Part shown: positions 60,871-64,000 of the stretch, one piece after another
Layout: each line of letters starts with the position of its first letter
How positions within the stretch are numbered: position 1 is the stretch's first letter
Assembly: GCA_048498555.1 (NCBI GenBank)
Contig: JBEHXT010000004.1
Coordinates: 248,001 to 312,000, forward strand
From: Danxiaibacter sp048498555
GTDB lineage: Bacteria > Bacteroidota > Bacteroidia > Chitinophagales > Chitinophagaceae
Direction: 5' to 3'
Length of the DNA stretch: 64,000 nt
Translations under genes and position numbers: made by a program
Notes under the pieces: generated by a model
Told to the model about the DNA's origin: nothing
Databases searched by the model: none
Seen by the model: the letters and a program-made list of their open reading frames with translations, nothing else

Positions 60871-60976
60871 TTGATGTACGATGTGTGCGATGTAATTGAA
60901 AATGGATAATTGAAAATTGAAAATGAACGGCACAGCACTAAGAGCTGATGGCTCATAGCTGACAGCTAATAGCTAC
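60871..60976. repeat. Composite word-repeat array upstream of the asd leader
   Basis: GATGTACGATGTGTGCGATG (60873-60892), AATTGAAAATGGATAATTGA plus AAATTGAAAATG (60894-60925) and AAGAGCTGATGGCTCATAGC plus TGACAGCTAATAGCT (60939-60973) follow one another: three families also seen at 23.3, 25.0, 29.3 and 39.5 kb. Confidence 0.8.
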
Positions 60977-61035
60977 TCACTGTTAGTTAAAAAAATTTTG
61001 AATAACCAATTTTGATGATTACATTCGCAACCGCA

Positions 61036-61101
61036 ATGACAAAAACAATGAAACATACAAAGCGTTCAAAGAAGCAGTTCTCCAACCGGGAAGGTGCGTA
61101 A
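61036..61101 (+). CDS. Putative 21-residue leader peptide of asd
   Basis: ATG at 61036 to TAA at 61101 encodes a peptide beginning MTKTMKHTKRSKK, with five Lys, three Thr and two Met in 21 residues. Lys, Thr and Met are the end products of the aspartate pathway that Asd feeds. Its last codons overlap a segment (61086-61094) able to pair with the 5' arm of the terminator at 61132-61153, 31 nt further on. This is the arrangement expected for ribosome-stalling attenuation. The peptide itself has no other recognisable feature. Confidence 0.6.
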   Translation: MTKTMKHTKRSKKQFSNREGA

Positions 61102-61149
61102 CGTTTGCGTATGTATAACATAACTAACAAGGGCCTTCTCGGATGAGAA
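61078..61149 (+). promoter_or_regulatory. Antiterminator alternative fold of the asd leader
   Basis: CCGGGAAGG (61086-61094) pairs with CCTTCTCGG (61134-61142): 9 bp, one wobble. TTCTC (61078-61082) can add pairing with GAGAA (61145-61149). This fold uses up both arms of the terminator. A ribosome reaching the leader stop codon (61099-61101) would cover 61086-61094 and let the terminator form. Confidence 0.55.
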
Positions 61150-61159
61150 GGCCTTTTTT
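61132..61159 (+). terminator. Attenuator terminator upstream of asd
   Basis: A 9-bp perfect stem GGCCTTCTC/GAGAAGGCC with loop GGAT is followed by T6. It lies 83 bp before the asd ATG, with only the short leader ORF upstream on the same strand. Confidence 0.92.
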
Positions 61160-61241
61160 GTTATCGCAACAAGTTCATTTAATAACCAAAGCATAAACAA
61201 AAAAAATCGTCCGTTAACGCGGATAAGGAGGATTAAACAAC

Positions 61242-62231
61242 ATGAAAGTAGCGGTAGTTGGAGCTACGGGTTTGGTAGGCTCCAAAATGTTACAGGTATT
61301 GGCTGAAAGAAATTTTCCGGTTACTGAACTAGTACCGGTTGCCAGTGAAAGATCTGTTGGTAAGGAAGTTGAATTCAAAGGCAACAAGTATAAGGTGGTA
61401 AGCATGGCTGATGGTATTGCAGCTAAGCCCGTAGTAGCTATCTTTTCAGCAGGTGGCAGCACATCTACAGAGTGGGCCCCAAAATTTGCTGAAGCTGGCA
61501 TTACAGTAATTGATAACTCCAGCGCATGGAGAATGGATCCTACTAAAAAATTAGTTGTTCCTGAAATCAACGCAGATGCGCTGACTGCTGAAGACAAGAT
61601 CATTGCAAACCCTAACTGTTCTACCATACAGATGGTTGTTGCAATAAATCCGCTACATCAGAAATACAAGATCAAACGTATCATTGTAAGCACTTACCAA
61701 AGTGTTACCGGCACGGGTAAAAAAGCCGTTGATCAGTTGAACAATGAGCGTGATGGTAAAGAAGGCGAAATGGCTTACAAATACCAAATCGATCTTAACG
61801 TAATCCCTCAGATCGATGTGTTCCTTGACAATGGTTACACCAAAGAAGAAATGAAAATGGTGAACGAAACCAAAAAGATCATGCGTGATGACAGCATTCG
61901 CGTAACTGCTACAACAGTTCGTATTCCTGTTGTTGGCGGCCACAGCGAAAGCGTAAACATCGAATTTGAAAATGATTTTGACCTTGCTGAAGTAAAACAA
62001 TTACTAAGCGAAGCTCCTGGTGTTGTTCTGCAGGATGATCCTTCTCAGCAATTGTATCCAATGCCTTTATGGGCACATGAAAAAGATGAAGTGTTTGTAG
62101 GAAGATTAAGAAGAGATGAGACTCAGCCAAATACTTTGAACATGTGGATCGTGAGCGACAACCTGCGTAAGGGTGCTGCTACCAACGCTGTTCAGATTGC
62201 TGAATACCTGCAAGGCAAAGGCTTACTATAA
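61242..62231 (+). CDS. asd: Aspartate-semialdehyde dehydrogenase
   Basis: The 329-residue protein has the NADP-binding start MKVAVVGATGLVGSKMLQVL, the catalytic Cys126 in ANPNCSTIQM and the acid/base His in VVGGHSESV (~233). The RRDETQPNTLNMWIVSDNLRKGAATNAVQIAEYL ending is typical. It reduces aspartyl phosphate to the semialdehyde, the branch point to lysine/diaminopimelate, threonine and methionine. An unusually good Shine-Dalgarno, AAGGAGG, precedes the ATG by 12 nt. Expression is probably set by the attenuator upstream. Confidence 0.97.
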   Translation: MKVAVVGATGLVGSKMLQVLAERNFPVTELVPVASERSVGKEVEFKGNKYKVVSMADGIAAKPVVAIFSAGGSTSTEWAPKFAEAGITVIDNSSAWRMDPTKKLVVPEINADALTAEDKIIANPNCSTIQMVVAINPLHQKYKIKRIIVSTYQSVTGTGKKAVDQLNNERDGKEGEMAYKYQIDLNVIPQIDVFLDNGYTKEEMKMVNETKKIMRDDSIRVTATTVRIPVVGGHSESVNIEFENDFDLAEVKQLLSEAPGVVLQDDPSQQLYPMPLWAHEKDEVFVGRLRRDETQPNTLNMWIVSDNLRKGAATNAVQIAEYLQGKGLL

Positions 62232-62261
62232 TATTTTTGTGAGTGGAAAGAGATCTTGTGT

Positions 62262-62287
62262 AAATGCCCGGTTAGCGCCGGGCATTT
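62262..62287 (+). terminator. asd intrinsic terminator
   Basis: AAATGCCCGG/CCGGGCATTT (10 bp) with a 6-nt loop is followed by TTG, 31 bp after the asd stop. Confidence 0.85.
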
Positions 62288-62534
62288 TTGTATGCGATAT
62301 ATCGATCGCAGATGCTACAGGCCACTCGACGGAACTTTTAATTTTCGTAGGCTTAACGCTATCACCTCCGATTATTTTGTCGGCAAAGGCGACATAGGCC
62401 CACGCGGCTTGAAGCAGCGTGGAAGCTATGCGGAGCAAAACCTTCGCCACGCCTCGAATCATTCAACAATATTCCAGACCTCACACTTCATTATCAACAC
62501 ATCGTACATCTCACATCTAACACCATACATCCGC
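62288..62534. other. Gap between asd terminator and DUF2461 gene
   Basis: 62290-62455 is relatively GC-rich and open on the reverse strand (78 codons, 62226-62462), with a hydrophobic start and no recognised homology; it runs through the asd terminator, so it is not called. GATGTACGATG-type words, in complement, fill 62493-62530. Confidence 0.4.
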
Positions 62535-63203
62535 TCATCCTTCAATCCCACGATTTATAAACTTAATCATGGGTTGCAAAGCTTCGAATGCTGTTGTTAT
62601 CTTTTTTACAAGCCCTTTTTCGGTGAGCTCTGCGTCAGACAAAGGCTGCATGGCGAGATAACTTTTCAGCTTGATGAATTCAATTGCAGGATTGGAATCG
62701 TCATATCCTTTTGGCGGACGGCTTAAGCTTACATCACCACCCTTATACAATTCTTTATAAACGCTGGTAAACTTTTTATTGCTGATGGTCTTACTAAATT
62801 CATCATAGCAATAATCTATTTCCTGCCTGACTTTTTTTAATTCATTTGGTGCAGGTATCCAAAGTCCGCCGCCAACAAAGCTTTCGCCGGGCTGGCAATG
62901 AAAATAATAACCGGCATAGATGCTCTTCTTTCCACCGCGATTTATGCTCGCACCAAAATTATTTTTATATGGAGACTTGTCTTTACTAAATCGCACATCC
63001 CTGTTGATCCGGAATACACAATCCTTCGCGAGTAATGATGCCAGTTCTTCATCTTTCTTTGCATGAGTATCTATTACCTGCTGCACTATCTGTAAAAAAT
63101 CTGCCTTCGCATTGTCGTACGCTTTGCGGTTGGCATCGAACCATTCTTTTGTATTGTTCCTGTTAAGATCTTTCAGAAACTTAATCGTTGCGTTCTGTAA
63201 CAT
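62535..63203 (-). CDS. DUF2461 family protein
   Basis: The 222-residue protein shows the family pattern: FLKDLNRNNTKEWFDANRKAYD at the start, then FRINRDVRFSKDKSPYKNNFGASI, AGYYFHCQPGESFVGGGLWIP and a basic C-terminal half. Members are widespread in Bacteroidota and Actinobacteria, without a proven function. Confidence 0.92.
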   Translation of the reverse strand: MLQNATIKFLKDLNRNNTKEWFDANRKAYDNAKADFLQIVQQVIDTHAKKDEELASLLAKDCVFRINRDVRFSKDKSPYKNNFGASINRGGKKSIYAGYYFHCQPGESFVGGGLWIPAPNELKKVRQEIDYCYDEFSKTISNKKFTSVYKELYKGGDVSLSRPPKGYDDSNPAIEFIKLKSYLAMQPLSDAELTEKGLVKKITTAFEALQPMIKFINRGIEG

Positions 63204-63363
63204 TGAAACAGTTTTATTGAAGTAGAACTATATAAAATGCCACGCTAAAAGTAGCATTGTTTCTGCTATTGTTCGGGCAATGGCTGCTTGCTCTATCTGT
63301 GAATATATGTCGTGAACATAGCCATACTCCGCGATTGAAGATGACGCGATAAAAAAGCACTAC

Positions 63364-64000
63364 TTAGCCAGAAGTCAGGGAACGGAAAATATCTTCCAGG
63401 TTGTTGCCTTCTGTCTGCAATGAAACAATATTCAGATTACGCTCAATTGCCAGTTGCAATAATTGCTTGCGTGCATCTTCAGGGTTGGAAGTATATAATC
63501 GCCAGCTATTTTCATTTATCCGGCTAACACTGTTCACCGCAAAAAGACCTTCCAGCCACTTACTATCAACAAGTTCGCTAAAAGTAACAGCAACCATATC
63601 GCCCTGCTTACGCGCCTGCAGGTTGTGCAAGCTATCATTAGCTACAATTTCACCTTTATTGATGATGATAATGCGGTCACAAACAGCTTCCACTTCCTGT
63701 AGTATATGCGAAGAAAACAACACGGTTTTGTTTTTTCCCTGTTGCTTGATTACGTTCCTTATTTCAATGATTTGATTGGGATCCAGGCCGCTTGTTGGCT
63801 CATCAAGAATAAGTACTTCGGGATCATGTATTAACGCCGCGGCAAGCCCGGTGCGTTGCTTATATCCCTTAGACAGTTGCCCAATTTTTTTATTCTGCTC
63901 AACCTGCAAGCCCACCAGCTCTATTACACGCTGTACTTCTTTTGACACATCATCAAGCCCATACACACCTGCAACAAAATGCAGGTATTCTTTTACATAC
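63364..64000 (-). CDS. gldA: GldA-like ABC transporter ATP-binding subunit (N-terminus beyond window)
   Basis: The reverse-strand frame is open to the window edge; the visible N-terminal part reads YVKEYLHFVAGVYGLDDV. The signature motif LSKGYKQRTGLAAALI, Walker B VLILDEPTSGLDP and the H-loop FSSHILQEVE are followed by a C-terminal domain ending LEDIFRSLTSG. The wording of the signature and D-loop (PTSGLDPNQIIEIR) is that of GldA, the gliding-motility ABC ATPase of Bacteroidota. Walker A lies outside the window. Other ABC-2 exporters remain possible. Confidence 0.85.
   Translation of the reverse strand, partial: YVKEYLHFVAGVYGLDDVSKEVQRVIELVGLQVEQNKKIGQLSKGYKQRTGLAAALIHDPEVLILDEPTSGLDPNQIIEIRNVIKQQGKNKTVLFSSHILQEVEAVCDRIIIINKGEIVANDSLHNLQARKQGDMVAVTFSELVDSKWLEGLFAVNSVSRINENSWRLYTSNPEDARKQLLQLAIERNLNIVSLQTEGNNLEDIFRSLTSG

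Noticed and set aside
62226..62462. 78-codon reverse ORF after asd
   Set aside because: It spans the asd terminator and has no recognisable homology or ribosome binding site.

Overview
The window looks like chromosomal DNA of a Bacteroidota bacterium, most likely of the family Chitinophagaceae (inference from gene content; no 16S rRNA gene is present). Supporting signs are a type IX secretion (CHU_C / gliding-type) sorting domain, a GldA-like ABC ATPase, a HisKA_2/Y_Y_Y sensor paired with a LytTR regulator, a GH29 fucosidase, a Rho with an acidic insertion, few Shine-Dalgarno sequences, and many promoters of the Bacteroidota form TTTG-N19-TAnnTTTG. The DNA is moderately AT-rich, and most genes are housekeeping or ordinary accessory genes. 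There is no phage, insertion sequence with a transposase, CRISPR array or rRNA operon.

Layout. 1-3.4 kb: two-component genes (NtrC-type sigma-54 activator cut by the window edge, lone receiver protein, CHASE3-like sensor kinase). 3.4-8.2 kb: cytoplasmic alpha-amylase and a stress-like group (helical-bundle protein, 48-residue membrane protein, unknown protein, topoisomerase IB, flavin split-barrel protein). 8.4-15.3 kb: propeller sensor kinase plus LytTR regulator, zinc-ribbon protein, 1-Cys peroxiredoxin, SQR-like flavoprotein plus small partner. 15.4-23.2 kb: secreted protein with nine repeats, SGNH esterase, tRNA-Ser, TatD nuclease, polysaccharide deacetylase, alpha-L-fucosidase. 23.5-30.9 kb: gltX, ArnT-like glycosyltransferase, B12-binding subunit, TRIC channel, crotonase, heptosyltransferase, a 37-residue ORF. 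31-43.3 kb: recQ, the envelope genes kdsD, manC, cdsA and psd, an SMUBP2-like helicase, a PIF1-HRDC helicase, and a tail-less ssb. 43.8-53 kb: the most accessory-looking part, with an EVE-HNH modification-dependent restriction candidate, secreted unknowns, a sugar isomerase-like TIM barrel, and a GlxA-type regulator divergent from a pentapeptide/DUF899/MerC-like operon. 53-64 kb: tRNA-Phe, asnS, rho, a PfkB kinase, an M13 peptidase lipoprotein, asd, a DUF2461 protein and partial gldA.

Two signals go beyond gene content. First, asd is preceded by what reads as a classical translation-coupled attenuator: a 21-codon ORF rich in Lys, Thr and Met codons, a segment at its end that can pair with the 5' arm of the following intrinsic terminator, and then asd. 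Second, almost every intergenic gap from 8 kb onward holds degenerate short-word repeats, often arranged as large inverted repeats between convergent genes. These repeats reach into stop codons and promoter elements and fall into about ten word families. Several genes (gltX, kdsD, the heptosyltransferase and the SMUBP2-like helicase) have a -7 box ending 5-6 nt before the ATG, which suggests leaderless mRNAs. All functional calls come from reading motifs by eye; no database search was run.
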